The notes: generated by a model not told the origin, from the sequence alone. Shown: positions 18,218 to 27,047, numbered from the stretch's first letter. The stretch: DNA of 64,000 nucleotides from Bryobacterales bacterium (GCA_003166865.1 PMUP01000067.1:45112-109111), one strand, 5' to 3'. Numbers and translations are program-made.

Positions 18218-19000
18218 CTAGGAACGATTCTCGCGGATGGGCACGCGCTCGTATCGCCGGTGCAGGCTCTGGAATTGGCGCTGATGCAGACCCGCCCGAT
18301 GCAGTAAGTAGCGCGCGAGCAGTTGCAGGATCGACAACCCATACAGGGAGCTTTGCAGAAACGATGCCGAGGAGGCCTCCACGAAATACCGCGCTGGCAC
18401 CGGTACCTCGCAAATGCGCATGCCGGAATCGATGAATTGCGCAATAATTTCCTGATCGAACAGGAAATTGTCGGAATTTGTTTCGAGATTCACTGCTTCC
18501 AGAGCCTCGCGCCGGTAGGCCCGGTATCCGGTGTGATACTCGCTCAAATGCAAACCGAAGGTCCAATTCTCGAGCACCGTGAGCCCGCGATTGGCCACAT
18601 ATTTCCACCATGGCATGCCCTGCCGCATTGGGTTACCCAGCAGCAGGCGCGATCCCAGAACAACGTCCGCTTCATCACGGTCAATCGGCTCGATGATCTC
18701 CGGGAGCAACTTGGGGTCGTATTGATAGTCCGGATGAACCATCACGATGATGTCCGCGCCCGCCTTGAGCGCCTCGCGATAGCACGTTTTCTGGTTCGCG
18801 CCGTAGCCATAGTTGCGATTGTGAACGAAGAGTTCCAGACCCAGCTCACGGGCGATTTTGACGGTGTCGTCGGAACTTCCGTCATCCACCAGGATCACCT
18901 GATCCACCAGCGCGGGCGGGAGGTCCGCGTAGGTGATGCGCAGCGTCTTGGCGGCGTTGTAGGCGGGCATCACGACCACGATCTTGCGGTGCTGCGGCAT
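18218..19000 (-). CDS. Family 2 glycosyltransferase (polyprenyl-phosphate mannose/glucose synthase-like)
   Basis: The 260-residue protein starts with [14 protein letters not shown] and has [11 protein letters not shown] (residues about 36-46), then [10 protein letters not shown] carrying the DxD-type metal motif, and a conserved [12 protein letters not shown] segment. This is the DPM1/GtrB-like subgroup, which moves a sugar from a nucleotide donor to a lipid carrier. No transmembrane helices follow the catalytic domain, so it is the soluble DPM1-like form. It lies between the outer-membrane protein gene (36 bases) and the copper ATPase gene (11 bases), all on one strand. Its link to copper, if any, is unknown. 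Confidence 0.88.
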   Translation of the reverse strand: MPQHRKIVVVMPAYNAAKTLRITYADLPPALVDQVILVDDGSSDDTVKIARELGLELFVHNRNYGYGANQKTCYREALKAGADIIVMVHPDYQYDPKLLPEIIEPIDRDEADVVLGSRLLLGNPMRQGMPWWKYVANRGLTVLENWTFGLHLSEYHTGYRAYRREALEAVNLETNSDNFLFDQEIIAQFIDSGMRICEVPVPARYFVEASSASFLQSSLYGLSILQLLARYLLHRAGLHQRQFQSLHRRYERVPIRENRS

Positions 19001-19036
19001 GACTTGAGTGGGAGAGCTAACTTCAGTTTACGTCAA

Positions 19037-20302
19037 TTACGGTTTCAGACGGAGACGCAAATAGACGTTGACCGCGACCGGGTGATTTCCATAATAAGGT
19101 TTGATGGCGTCTGGCATGGAATAGGTGCTGAAATTCGCGCCGATGCCGGTCTCGATCTTTTGAAACGTGCCGATGTCGCGCGTGTAACCGCCGGTATAGG
19201 CGTAGATGCGAAACGTGCTTCCAGCGGTACGGGCGAGTTGCTCTTCCAGATCCGGCTGATCGCTGAACAGGTCGTCTTTGTCCACGCGCTCAATCCGGCC
19301 CGTGAAGAAGTTTTTCTTGCGCCACGGCGCCACGGACTCGAGCAGATACGAGTTCAGGTTGTGCTGTGTAAAAGTATCGTGATTGCGGCCCCAGATCGCG
19401 CTCGTCGCCCAGTCCGAGCCCTGCATGGGCCGCGCATATTGGATGGACGCAGTGGCGCGGACGATGTCGCCCGGCTCCTCTCGTTCGGGCTTCGCCAATC
19501 TTCCGGCGGACACCTGCGCCGACCAATTTTTGGTGGGGAAGTAGGACAGGCGTGAGGACCACGAATTGATGGGGCCGTACTGGATGACCCATCGATTTTC
19601 GCCGGGTTCAGTGCCGTAGAATCCGCTGGCTTCCAGACGAACCTTCCCGTACTTGATCCCCGTGGTCACCACTTCGTCCGCGATGTGCGTGGAATCCTGC
19701 CAGTGGTGCGAGAGTGGCGCTTCGGGCAACTCGTCGGCCGAAGCACGATGCGGAAACGCCACCGGGCCGAGCGCCGGATCGCCAACGGGCGCGAAGTATA
19801 ACTCGAGGAGCGCGTTTTCGGTAAGCCGATGCGCGTAATGCACGCCCAACGCCATGATGAAATTGTGCGGATGCTGCTCGTCCACTAGCGGCTTGCCATA
19901 AGCGGTCTCGCCGGTTTGAAGCAATTCCGGGTAACTGCGATTCGTTATTGTCGCCGGCTCCAGGCTCAACATCAAATCGAATTGAAAACTACCGCCCCAG
20001 AGTTTGTGACTAGCGGCGAACATCCCCCAGTTCGGCGCGTAGAACTTGTCGTGGCCGCGAGGACCGGTTTCCTGCGTTTCCACGACGTAGGCTTGGCCCA
20101 TCAGCATGAAGCTCCAGCCCGCGCGCATTTGCATCAGCATCGGCAGCGAGCCGGATTGCGGGTTCTCGCTGGTACCCGAAGCCAGATTCATCAGGTCGCT
20201 TGCGGCAGGGTCTGACGGACCCATCTGCATGTGCGACATGTCGTGTTCCTGGGCGATCGCGAGGGGCAAATAAAAAATAGCAAGGAAAAGTAGACGAAAC
20301 AC
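19037..20302 (-). CDS. Outer-membrane protein of a copper-linked cluster with Met/His-rich N-terminus
   Basis: The open frame runs to 20677, but the region above 20302 is antisense-like and overlaps the next gene. GTG 20302 places a signal peptide (FRLLFLAIFYLPLAIAQ) directly at the start and has GGAGGA 3 bases upstream; the short spacing makes the start uncertain. The mature protein (about 400 residues) begins EHDMSHMQM, a short Met/His copper-binding-like tag. Alternating hydrophobic beta strands follow, ending in VNVYLRLRLKP with a C-terminal aromatic/basic strand, as expected for an outer-membrane barrel. No named family was recognised. Its place above a CopA-type ATPase suggests a role in metal efflux or binding at the outer membrane. 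Confidence 0.68.
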   Translation of the reverse strand: MFRLLFLAIFYLPLAIAQEHDMSHMQMGPSDPAASDLMNLASGTSENPQSGSLPMLMQMRAGWSFMLMGQAYVVETQETGPRGHDKFYAPNWGMFAASHKLWGGSFQFDLMLSLEPATITNRSYPELLQTGETAYGKPLVDEQHPHNFIMALGVHYAHRLTENALLELYFAPVGDPALGPVAFPHRASADELPEAPLSHHWQDSTHIADEVVTTGIKYGKVRLEASGFYGTEPGENRWVIQYGPINSWSSRLSYFPTKNWSAQVSAGRLAKPEREEPGDIVRATASIQYARPMQGSDWATSAIWGRNHDTFTQHNLNSYLLESVAPWRKKNFFTGRIERVDKDDLFSDQPDLEEQLARTAGSTFRIYAYTGGYTRDIGTFQKIETGIGANFSTYSMPDAIKPYYGNHPVAVNVYLRLRLKP

Positions 20303-20352
20303 ACTTCCTCCGCTGCATAAATCATCGATAGGCTTGGGCTCCGGAGGGAGGT

Positions 20353-20655
20353 CTAGAGTCGAAGAGGAAGCGGAGTTGCGGCGACCGCGCGCGGAGGCGG
20401 TGGAAGTTCGGTCGTTGCGGAAAACGGCGACGCGATGGCGTCTGTGCTCGCCGCGAGCGCGCTGAAAGGAACAATCGGCGCGGCTGTAGGCCGTAAATCG
20501 TGCTGCGGCGAGGGTGTGTGCGCCTTGCTGTGCGGATGGCAGGGCGGGGTAGCGTGCTCTGGAGGTTGCACCAGACAGCGCGCGAAACATTGCGCGTTTG
20601 CGAGCGCCAGCGCTATCGAGAGCAAAATGAAAACTCTGGCCCACGCGCACCGCAT
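20353..20655 (-). CDS. Small secreted Cys/His-containing protein, first gene of the copper run
   Basis: The 100-residue product has a clear signal peptide (MRCAWARVFILLSIALALANAQ). A short mature part follows with CFARC, then PPCHPHSKAH and QH, a pattern of Cys and His that could hold a metal ion. The last 50 residues are Ala/Pro/Leu-rich and lack structure motifs. GAAGG lies 4 bases before the ATG. It is the first gene of the minus-strand run to 14031 and is divergent from ftsY, with 53 bases between them. No family was recognised. A metal-binding periplasmic role is inferred only from the Cys/His pattern and neighbours. Confidence 0.55.
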   Translation of the reverse strand: MRCAWARVFILLSIALALANAQCFARCLVQPPEHATPPCHPHSKAHTPSPQHDLRPTAAPIVPFSALAASTDAIASPFSATTELPPPPRAVAATPLPLRL

Positions 20656-20708
20656 GCGCCTTCAGATTAGCATGCATTCGCTACAATGAAGGCTTCACTC
20701 TTCTTCCC

Positions 20709-21656
20709 ATGATTCAAACCCTATTTGGCGCCACGGAACAAGAACCGAACCTGCTGGAGCGCCTGAAGGCCGGCATTCAAAAGACTCGCGCCGGGTTGAT
20801 GGATCGGCTGGAAGATGCCGTGGCCGGCCGCAAGGAGATCGATGCGGACCTGCTCGACGAGCTGGAGTATGCGCTCATCACCGCCGACGTCGGGGTGAAC
20901 ACAACCACGGAAATACTGGAGAACATCCGGCAGCGGGCGGATCGCAAGCAACTGGCGGACGCAGGCGAAATCAAGCAGCTCATCGCGCAGCATCTGTTGG
21001 AGGTGTTGGAAGCAGCCGACCGCCCGGTGCCCCAGGTGGCCGAGCCTCCGGCGGTGGTGATCGTGGTCGGCGTCAACGGCTCTGGTAAGACCACGACCAT
21101 CGGAAAGCTAGCCGCCCGCTACAAGTCGGAGGGACGGAGTGTTTTGTTGTGCGCCGCCGACACGTTTCGCGCCGCCGCGATCGAACAGTTGCAGGTGTGG
21201 GGCGTGCGCACTTCCACCGACGTGATCAGACAATCTCCGGGCGCCGATCCGAGCGCGGTAGTGTTCGACGCGCTGCAAGCCGCCAAGGCTCGCAAAGTGG
21301 ATTATGTGATCATCGACACCGCCGGACGCCTGCACACCAAGACAAATTTGATGTCGGAGCTCGAGAAAATGCGGCGAACCGCCGCCAAGGTGATCCCAAC
21401 GGCGCCGCACGAAGTTTTGTTGGTGCTGGATGCAACCACCGGGCAGAACGGATTGGAACAGGCCCGCAAGTTCACCGAGTCGAGCGGCGTCACGGGCCTG
21501 GTGCTCACAAAACTGGATGGAACGGCGAAGGGCGGAGTGGTGGTGGCGATCACACGCGAGTTGAATCTGCCGATCCGCTACGTGGGCGTCGGCGAACAGG
21601 CGACGGATCTGCTGCCGTTTGACCCCGGCAAGTTTATAACATCACTTTTCGAATAA
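20709..21656 (+). CDS. ftsY: Signal recognition particle receptor FtsY
   Basis: The 315-residue protein has a short N-domain (residues about 10-105). The NG GTPase follows: GVNGSGKTTT (121-130), DTFRAAAIEQL, DTAGRLHTK, LTKLDGTAKGG and a C-terminal GVGEQATDLLPFD. These are the SRP/FtsY GTPase motifs, and the DTAGRLH form is FtsY. There is no acidic A-domain, as in many bacteria outside the Proteobacteria. FtsY docks the SRP-ribosome complex on the membrane with the Sec channel. Its stop TAA overlaps the ribD start (TAATG), so ribD translation is probably coupled to it. Confidence 0.96.
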   Translation: MIQTLFGATEQEPNLLERLKAGIQKTRAGLMDRLEDAVAGRKEIDADLLDELEYALITADVGVNTTTEILENIRQRADRKQLADAGEIKQLIAQHLLEVLEAADRPVPQVAEPPAVVIVVGVNGSGKTTTIGKLAARYKSEGRSVLLCAADTFRAAAIEQLQVWGVRTSTDVIRQSPGADPSAVVFDALQAAKARKVDYVIIDTAGRLHTKTNLMSELEKMRRTAAKVIPTAPHEVLLVLDATTGQNGLEQARKFTESSGVTGLVLTKLDGTAKGGVVVAITRELNLPIRYVGVGEQATDLLPFDPGKFITSLFE

Positions 21657-22753
21657 TGAGAAGCCCTCTCATGGACGAAGCGCTGGAGCTGGCGCGGCAG
21701 GGACTGGGGCGGACCAGCCCGAATCCGGCCGTCGGCGCGGTGCTGGTGAAGGACGGCGAGATCGTTGGGCGCGGCTTCCATACCTACACGGGCGCCAAAC
21801 ACGCCGAGGTCCTGGCGCTGGAGGAAGCTGGTGAGCAGGCGCGCGGGGCCACGCTCTACATCACGCTGGAACCGTGTTCTCATCAGGGCCGCACGCCGCC
21901 TTGCGCGGACGCTTTGATTCGCGCGGGTGTGGCCCAAGTGATCGCGGCCATGGAAGATCCCAATCCGCAAGTGGCTGGACAAGGATTCCGCCGCTTGCAC
22001 GAGGCCGGCGTTGCGGTGGAAGTTGCTTCCGAATATTCCGAGGAAGCCTCGCGGCTGAACGAAGCCTTCGTCCATTCCATGCGCACCGGGCTGCCGCTTG
22101 TAACCTTGAAAGCCGCGCTCACATTGGACGGCAAAATTTCCGCGCCGGAAGATAACACTGGATGGATCACCAGCGAGCGTGCTCGATCCCATGTTCAGGA
22201 GATCCGTCATAACGCCGATGCGATTCTCACCGGCATTGGAACCGTGCTGGCCGACGACTGCCAGCTCACCGATCGTACGGGGATCGAGCGCAGCCGTTCG
22301 CTGCTGCGCATCGTCGCCGACTCCACGCTGCGCATTCCTCTCAATTCGCGCATGGTCGCGAACGCCAACAACGACCTCGCGGTGATCACCACCTCGGCCG
22401 CTTCCGACGAACGGCGCCACGCACTGGAATATCGCGGGGTGCGCGTGCTGGTGTTCGACGGTCCGGGCGGACGGGCGGATCTGACCAAGCTCCCGGCATT
22501 TCTTGCCGGTGAACAGTATCGATCCCTCATGATCGAATCGGGCAGCAAGTTGAATTGGGCGGCGCTGGAATCCCGGATCGTCGACAAGATTTTCTTCTAT
22601 TACGCTCCGAAAATCCTGGGTGGCCTGCTGTCTCTCCCGGTTGCGGGCGGAACCGGCCGATTGCGGCGCACCGACGCCATCCAGTTTCGGAATGTGCGGC
22701 TCCATTCCATCCCGCCGGATGAATTCGTGGTGGAAGCCTGGGTGGAGAAGTAG
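21656..22753 (+). CDS. ribD: Bifunctional riboflavin biosynthesis deaminase/reductase RibD
   Basis: The 365-residue protein has an N-terminal deaminase domain with HAE (residues 49-51) and EPCSHQGRTPPC (Cys74 and Cys83), which bind the catalytic zinc. The C-terminal reductase begins at about residue 145 (LPLVTLKAALTLDGKI). It converts diaminohydroxyphosphoribosylaminopyrimidine to 5-amino-6-ribitylamino-uracil phosphate in two steps. ATG 21656 overlaps the ftsY stop; a second in-frame ATG (residue 6) is also possible. ribE follows with no gap. No FMN riboswitch is visible upstream. Confidence 0.96.
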   Translation: MRSPLMDEALELARQGLGRTSPNPAVGAVLVKDGEIVGRGFHTYTGAKHAEVLALEEAGEQARGATLYITLEPCSHQGRTPPCADALIRAGVAQVIAAMEDPNPQVAGQGFRRLHEAGVAVEVASEYSEEASRLNEAFVHSMRTGLPLVTLKAALTLDGKISAPEDNTGWITSERARSHVQEIRHNADAILTGIGTVLADDCQLTDRTGIERSRSLLRIVADSTLRIPLNSRMVANANNDLAVITTSAASDERRHALEYRGVRVLVFDGPGGRADLTKLPAFLAGEQYRSLMIESGSKLNWAALESRIVDKIFFYYAPKILGGLLSLPVAGGTGRLRRTDAIQFRNVRLHSIPPDEFVVEAWVEK

Positions 22754-23347
22754 GTGTTCACTGGAATCATCGAAGAGGTTGGTGTCGTCGCGGCCGCGGG
22801 TAACAGGATGCGGATTCAGTGTCGTAAAGTCCTCGAAGACGCCGAGGAGGGCTCCAGCATCGCGGTGAACGGCGTCTGCTTGACTGCGGTGGACATTCAA
22901 CCGGACGGATTCTGGTGCGATTTGTCGCCCGAAACCGTGGTGCGTACCAACCTCGGCGCGTTGCGTCAAGGCTCGCTTGTGAATCTGGAGCGTCCGGCAG
23001 CCGTGGGCGACCGGCTGAGCGGCCATATCGTGCAAGGGCACGTGGACGGCACGGCCGAATTCCTGGCGCTGGAGCCGCTGCCCGGCGGAAACTGGTGGCT
23101 GACCGTGCGGATACCGCGCGAGCTTGACCGCTATTTGATCCCCAAAGGGTCGGTGACGCTGGACGGCGTCAGCCTGACCATTGCTGGGTTGGAGGGCGCT
23201 TCGCTGGAAGGCGACGTCGCCGCGGTGGCGATCATCCCCCACACGTATGAAAACACAGTGATGCGGGAGTACCGCCCGGGCGCGGCGGTGAATGTGGAAG
23301 TGGACGTGATCGGTAAGTACGTGGAAAAGCTTCTCAGTCTGCGATAA
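22754..23347 (+). CDS. ribE: Riboflavin synthase alpha subunit
   Basis: The 197-residue protein begins MFTGIIEEVG, the usual start of riboflavin synthase, with a GTG start directly after the ribD stop. Two tandem lumazine-binding repeats are visible: GSSIAVNGVCLT in the first and GSVTLDGVSLTI in the second, each followed by a conserved hydrophobic run. It joins two lumazine molecules to give riboflavin. Other names used for this gene are ribC or ribE according to the organism. With ribD it forms an ftsY-ribD-ribE transcript; ribAB and ribH are not in the window. Confidence 0.95.
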   Translation: MFTGIIEEVGVVAAAGNRMRIQCRKVLEDAEEGSSIAVNGVCLTAVDIQPDGFWCDLSPETVVRTNLGALRQGSLVNLERPAAVGDRLSGHIVQGHVDGTAEFLALEPLPGGNWWLTVRIPRELDRYLIPKGSVTLDGVSLTIAGLEGASLEGDVAAVAIIPHTYENTVMREYRPGAAVNVEVDVIGKYVEKLLSLR

Positions 23348-23439
23348 GATGGACCAGAATAGAGTCAGATAGAATTCGGTATCCGAAGGCCAAGGAGCCG
23401 CGTCCAACAGTCAGAGAGAGCATCCTGAGGAGTTTCCAT

Positions 23440-24180
23440 ATGCGCGCCATGCAAATCGCGTTCCTATCGCTGGTTTTTGCCGCCGGCACCTGCTTTGCCC
23501 AGAGAGGCGGAGGCGGACATGGTGGCGGTGGTGGTGGACACGCTAGCGGCGGTGGTGGACGTGCTGTCGGTGGCGGTGGTGGACGCGCAGTGGGTGGCGG
23601 ATACCGTGGCGGCTATGGCGGGGGTTATGCCCGGGGCGGCTACGGCTACGGCGGCTATCGCGGCGGCTATGGATACGGTTATGGTCGCGGCTTCGGCTAT
23701 GGGTACGGGTTAGGATTCGGATTGGGATTTGGTTATCCGTGGTACGGCGGCTATTACGGCGGTTCTCCGTATTATCCCTATGCATATGCAGCTCCGTACT
23801 ACGATCCCTATTACTCCGATCCGAATGCGTACGGGCCGCCTCCGCAACAGCAACAGTATGGTCCGCAACAGCAGTACGGCGCTCCGCAGTACGGGGCTCC
23901 GCAGTACGGTCCTCCGCAACAGCCACAGTATGGTCCTTCGCCATACGGTCCTCCGCAACAGCAGCAGAACGGTCCTCCGCAGCAGCAGTACGGCCCCTCG
24001 CCGTACGCTCCTTCGCCGTATGCCCGGCCGCAACAACAGCCACCTCCGCCGCCTCCGCAGCAAACCGCGCCACAGCAGAACTCGGCTCCTCCCGCGCCGC
24101 CAGCGCCTTCGCAGTCCAGCAACAACAACGCCACCCCGAATGGCCAGTGGCAACGCTTTGGCCAAACCAGTTCCCAGTAG
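23440..24180 (+). CDS. Secreted low-complexity protein, Gly/Tyr-rich then Pro/Gln/Tyr-rich
   Basis: The 246-residue product has a signal peptide (about residues 1-20, ending CFAQ) behind GAGGAG. The rest is two low-complexity tracts. Residues about 21-105 are Gly-rich with GGY and GYG repeats and a few His and Arg. Residues about 115-235 are built of QQYGP, QYGAP and PQQQ units. No folded domain is recognised. Such sequences are flexible and can form fibres or condensates, as in prion-like or surface-adhesive proteins; none of this is shown here. It precedes the three-gene secreted module by 55 bases. The same DNA also gives long open frames in other phases, which are shadows of the repeat. 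Confidence 0.75.
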   Translation: MRAMQIAFLSLVFAAGTCFAQRGGGGHGGGGGGHASGGGGRAVGGGGGRAVGGGYRGGYGGGYARGGYGYGGYRGGYGYGYGRGFGYGYGLGFGLGFGYPWYGGYYGGSPYYPYAYAAPYYDPYYSDPNAYGPPPQQQQYGPQQQYGAPQYGAPQYGPPQQPQYGPSPYGPPQQQQNGPPQQQYGPSPYAPSPYARPQQQPPPPPPQQTAPQQNSAPPAPPAPSQSSNNNATPNGQWQRFGQTSSQ

Positions 24181-24235
24181 CGGTAAGACGTCCGTTCGGC
24201 TGAGAATATCCCCCGGCACGCTGCACGTATAGGAC

Positions 24236-24847
24236 GTGCAACACAGAGTAATAAACGCTGGGCGCCGCATCCTCGGCTGTGCTTTGGCCTTCATTGTTTC
24301 CGCTAACGCCTCTGTAATCGTGCAGTTGAAGATCGTGGACGGCGAAGGCGTGACGTATCGAACCGGTACGCGCGCCACGCGCGGGCTCACGGTGCTGGTT
24401 ACCGACGAAACCGGCAAACCCGTTGATCTGGCAGCAGTTAGCTTCCGCCTTCCGGATGAGGGCGCAAGCGGTACATTTAACTCTGGCCTGCGCACCGAGA
24501 TCGTTACCACCGGACCGGATGGGCGCGCCACGGTCTGGGGAATGCAATGGAACAAAACGCCCGGCCCGGTGGAGATCCGGGTCACCGCGATCAAGGAGCA
24601 GGCCCGCGCGGGCATCATCAGCACGCAATACTTGAGTGACTCGGTGGCCGTTAAATCCGGCGGCGAGGCCGTCTTTACGGCATCGCACGGTGGGCACAAG
24701 TGGCTATGGCTGGCCGGCGCGATCGCCGTTGGAGCGGGCGCGGGCGCCGCGTACTTTCTTCTGAACAAATCAAAACCGGCTTCGAACCCCACCAGCACAT
24801 CGGGGGTTACGGTAGGTAGCCCGAGCGTCATCGTGGGGCAACCGTGA
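24236..24847 (+). CDS. Ig-like envelope protein with C-terminal transmembrane helix (module gene 1)
   Basis: The 203-residue product starts with GTG 24236 and a weak ribosome site. A hydrophobic N-terminus (about residues 12-26) serves as signal peptide. The main part (about 28-140) looks like one bacterial Ig-like domain: LKIVDGEGVTYRTGT, LTVLVTDETGKPVDLAAVSFRLP and TTGPDGRATVWGM follow the usual pattern of invasin/Big-type domains. A transmembrane helix lies at about 155-177, followed by a short Thr/Ser tail. The last codons overlap the next gene (GTGATGA). It is predicted to be anchored in a membrane with the Ig-like domain outside. Exact family not recognised. Confidence 0.68.
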   Translation: MQHRVINAGRRILGCALAFIVSANASVIVQLKIVDGEGVTYRTGTRATRGLTVLVTDETGKPVDLAAVSFRLPDEGASGTFNSGLRTEIVTTGPDGRATVWGMQWNKTPGPVEIRVTAIKEQARAGIISTQYLSDSVAVKSGGEAVFTASHGGHKWLWLAGAIAVGAGAGAAYFLLNKSKPASNPTSTSGVTVGSPSVIVGQP

Positions 24848-25629
24848 TGAGGCAGCTTTCCGCGATAACCTTGATCGCTTGGTGCGTGGTCGCGAACGCG
24901 ACTGCGCAATCGGGAATCCGCCCTCCGCAGTTGGGCTTCGCCGGTAGCGCCGACGGCATACTCCGGCCGGTGTATGGAGTTGCAGGCAATTTCATCCTGG
25001 GACCGGGAGTTGCCGCGAAGGTTCTCTCGCAGGCGTTCTCCGGATCGCTGGGACTTTTGAAGACCGACACAACCCTGACAGCTTTTGACGGGCAAGGGAA
25101 AGTTCTCGCGACTGCGGATGCAGCGAAGGGTCCGGCGCTGTTTGCGTTTTCGCTCGACGGCGCTACGGCGCTTGCCTATGTCGCAAGCAGCAACACGCTG
25201 GTGGAATGGAGGACCGGTGAGCTAGTGACGATGCCGTTCCGTCCCGAGCCGGATATCGTGCTTGCTATCGCATTGCCAAATGCGTTTGAAGCATCTCTGA
25301 TCGTCCAGCGAAGCGACGGAATCTGGGAGGTCCGGTTTCCGTTAACTCGCCCGAGATTGGTTTCACAAAAAGCGCTGGTGGGCGTTACAGCTCCCGTGCT
25401 GGCACTTGCGTCGGGCGACCTGGTCTACAGCGATGCCAACGGAATCGTGCTGCGAAAGCCGGATAATTCCGAAGTTCGCATCGCAGCACAATTGCCCGCG
25501 AAGTTCTCCTTGCAGCAAATGGATAGCGAGTGGGTGCAACTCCGCGATTTAGATACCGCCCGGCATTTCGCGATCCGGGTCTTGTCGGGGCATGAGGGCT
25601 TTTATGAGCTGCCCGAGGCGGGCCGGTGA
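24844..25629 (+). CDS. Secreted protein of unknown function, propeller-like (module gene 2)
   Basis: The 261-residue product has a signal peptide (about residues 1-22, ending ATAQ). The start is GTG 24844 or ATG 24847; both overlap the previous stop. The mature part has repeated short beta segments with GxxLVTADAxxG-like turns, for example LTAFDGQGKVLATADA and LVYSDANGIVLRKPD. These suggest a small beta-propeller, but no named family was recognised. Its stop overlaps the GTG start of the third gene (GTGA). The two overlaps show that the three proteins are probably made together in fixed ratio and may form one envelope complex. Confidence 0.62.
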   Translation: MMRQLSAITLIAWCVVANATAQSGIRPPQLGFAGSADGILRPVYGVAGNFILGPGVAAKVLSQAFSGSLGLLKTDTTLTAFDGQGKVLATADAAKGPALFAFSLDGATALAYVASSNTLVEWRTGELVTMPFRPEPDIVLAIALPNAFEASLIVQRSDGIWEVRFPLTRPRLVSQKALVGVTAPVLALASGDLVYSDANGIVLRKPDNSEVRIAAQLPAKFSLQQMDSEWVQLRDLDTARHFAIRVLSGHEGFYELPEAGR

Positions 25630-27035
25630 TCCCGCGCGTCGTTTTGCTCGCGGCGTTGTCGGCTGCATTGCTACCCCTTTCCGCGCTGGCGCAACTCCAG
25701 CTCTACGAGGTCATCGGGACAACCGAGACGCCTGTGGTGGGCACGGTGGTGAACGTCGGCACAGCCGGGCCGGGGGACACCATTGAGGTGCAATTCCGGG
25801 TGCGCAACACCGGCCAGGGGCCCGCCGTGCTTCAAACGGTTTCGCTCGCTGGCGACGGCTTCACAATCGAATCGGTGTCGCCGTCCCTTCCGTGCACGCT
25901 CTCGCCATACGTCGGCCCGACATCGGAAGCCGAAATCGACATCGACTTTAGCCCCACTGTCGTCGCTTCGTACAGCGCGACGCTGGCTATCGACGGCGTC
26001 AGCGTCGTCCTCCAGGGCGCGGCCGTGCCCGCGGCAGTGGTGACGCTTGCGGGCAGCAACACGCCGCTCAGCGCCGGATCGGTGGTGAATTTCGGATCGG
26101 TGGACGTGGGATCCACCAAGACGCAGGACTTCGTTCTAACCAATTCAGGCACTGCCAACATCAACGTCGCGACGCTGGCAGTATCCGGCGCCGGCTTCAA
26201 AGGGCCTATTGGCCTGTCCGCGCCAGTTCAGCTTGTCCCGGGGCAAACGGCCTCGTTTCAAGTATCGTTCACACCACAATCCGGCACGCTGGCGCAGGGC
26301 GTATTGACGGTAGACACGCGAACGTTCAATCTCACGGGCCAAGGGCTCAGTGCGCCGCTGCCGACCGCCTCCATCGTCTTGCTGCCCACCGTTGGCGCAA
26401 GCGGTCAACAGGACCAAGTCTCCATCTCGCTTGCTTCGGCTTCTCAATCGAGCGGTACCGGCAAGCTAACGCTGGCGTTCCAATCCAGCGTCACCGGCGT
26501 CAGCGATGACCCGGCAATTCAGTTTCTCTCGGGTCCACAGCGGATAGCCTCGGTCAGCATTTCCCCGGGAGACACCTCGGCCATGATCGGCGGCCAACCG
26601 AGCATGACCTTCCAAACGGGCGCCACCGCCGGGACTATCACGTTCACACTCGCGCTGATTAATGAGCCAACCCAGCAGGTCACGCTGACCATCCCTCCTT
26701 CGCCGATCAATCTCGCGGACGATACCATTTCGGCCGTCCGGCTCTTCGGCTCGCTCAACGTCTCCTTCGGAGGAATCGACAACACCTACTCGGCATCACA
26801 ACTTGCGTTCACGTTCTATGACCTCAAGGGCCTCCCGCTGCCGCAGGGCGCGATCGATGTCAACGCCGCCAGTGCTTTTCAGCAGTATTTCAGCACCACG
26901 CAGGCCGGCGGGATGTTCCAGGTGCTGGCGGAGTTTCCCGTGACTGGAAGTACCGCTCTGATCGGATCGGTGACCGCCCAGATCACCAATTCGCAGGGCG
27001 CAAGCATCACACTGCCGATTCCTTTTGGGAATTAG
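25626..27035 (+). CDS. Choice-of-anchor D / ASH-like domain secreted protein (module gene 3)
   Basis: The 469-residue product starts at GTG 25626 inside the previous stop and has a signal peptide (about residues 1-22). At least two Ig-like repeats of the choice-of-anchor D/ASH kind follow. Repeat one includes VQFRVRNTGQGPAVLQTVSL and IDIDFSPTVVASYSATLAI. Repeat two includes NFGSVDVGSTKTQDFVLTNSGT and FQVSFTPQSGTLAQGVLTV. The C-terminal 200 residues hold further beta-rich sequence without a clear name. Such domains bind proteins and often occur in long extracellular proteins. No membrane anchor is visible. Confidence 0.72.
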   Translation: MIPRVVLLAALSAALLPLSALAQLQLYEVIGTTETPVVGTVVNVGTAGPGDTIEVQFRVRNTGQGPAVLQTVSLAGDGFTIESVSPSLPCTLSPYVGPTSEAEIDIDFSPTVVASYSATLAIDGVSVVLQGAAVPAAVVTLAGSNTPLSAGSVVNFGSVDVGSTKTQDFVLTNSGTANINVATLAVSGAGFKGPIGLSAPVQLVPGQTASFQVSFTPQSGTLAQGVLTVDTRTFNLTGQGLSAPLPTASIVLLPTVGASGQQDQVSISLASASQSSGTGKLTLAFQSSVTGVSDDPAIQFLSGPQRIASVSISPGDTSAMIGGQPSMTFQTGATAGTITFTLALINEPTQQVTLTIPPSPINLADDTISAVRLFGSLNVSFGGIDNTYSASQLAFTFYDLKGLPLPQGAIDVNAASAFQQYFSTTQAGGMFQVLAEFPVTGSTALIGSVTAQITNSQGASITLPIPFGN

Positions 27036-27047
27036 TATGCTGCAAAC

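Noticed and set aside
18207..18611. N-terminal extension of the copper ATPase
   Set aside because: It overlaps the conserved GT2 gene; the YHS domain begins just after ATG 18206.
18323..19555. Plus-strand open frame of 410 codons opposite the GT2 and outer-membrane genes
   Set aside because: No motif, poor ribosome site and full overlap with conserved genes.
20656..21660. FMN riboswitch for ribD
   Set aside because: ribD starts inside the ftsY stop, and no long structured leader exists before ftsY.
21578..23407. Long minus-strand open frame (609 codons) opposite ribD and ribE
   Set aside because: It is antisense to two well-supported genes, His/Arg-rich in composition and without any family motif; a shadow of high-GC codon use.
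23820..24060. Repeat tract that looks like a short CRISPR or satellite array
   Set aside because: The units are irregular, in frame and encode QQYGP-type repeats; there are no spacers of constant length.
23543..25095. Two long minus-strand frames over the low-complexity gene (384 and 461 codons)
   Set aside because: Arg/Ser-rich reverse reading of the Gly/Gln repeats, without start context or family.
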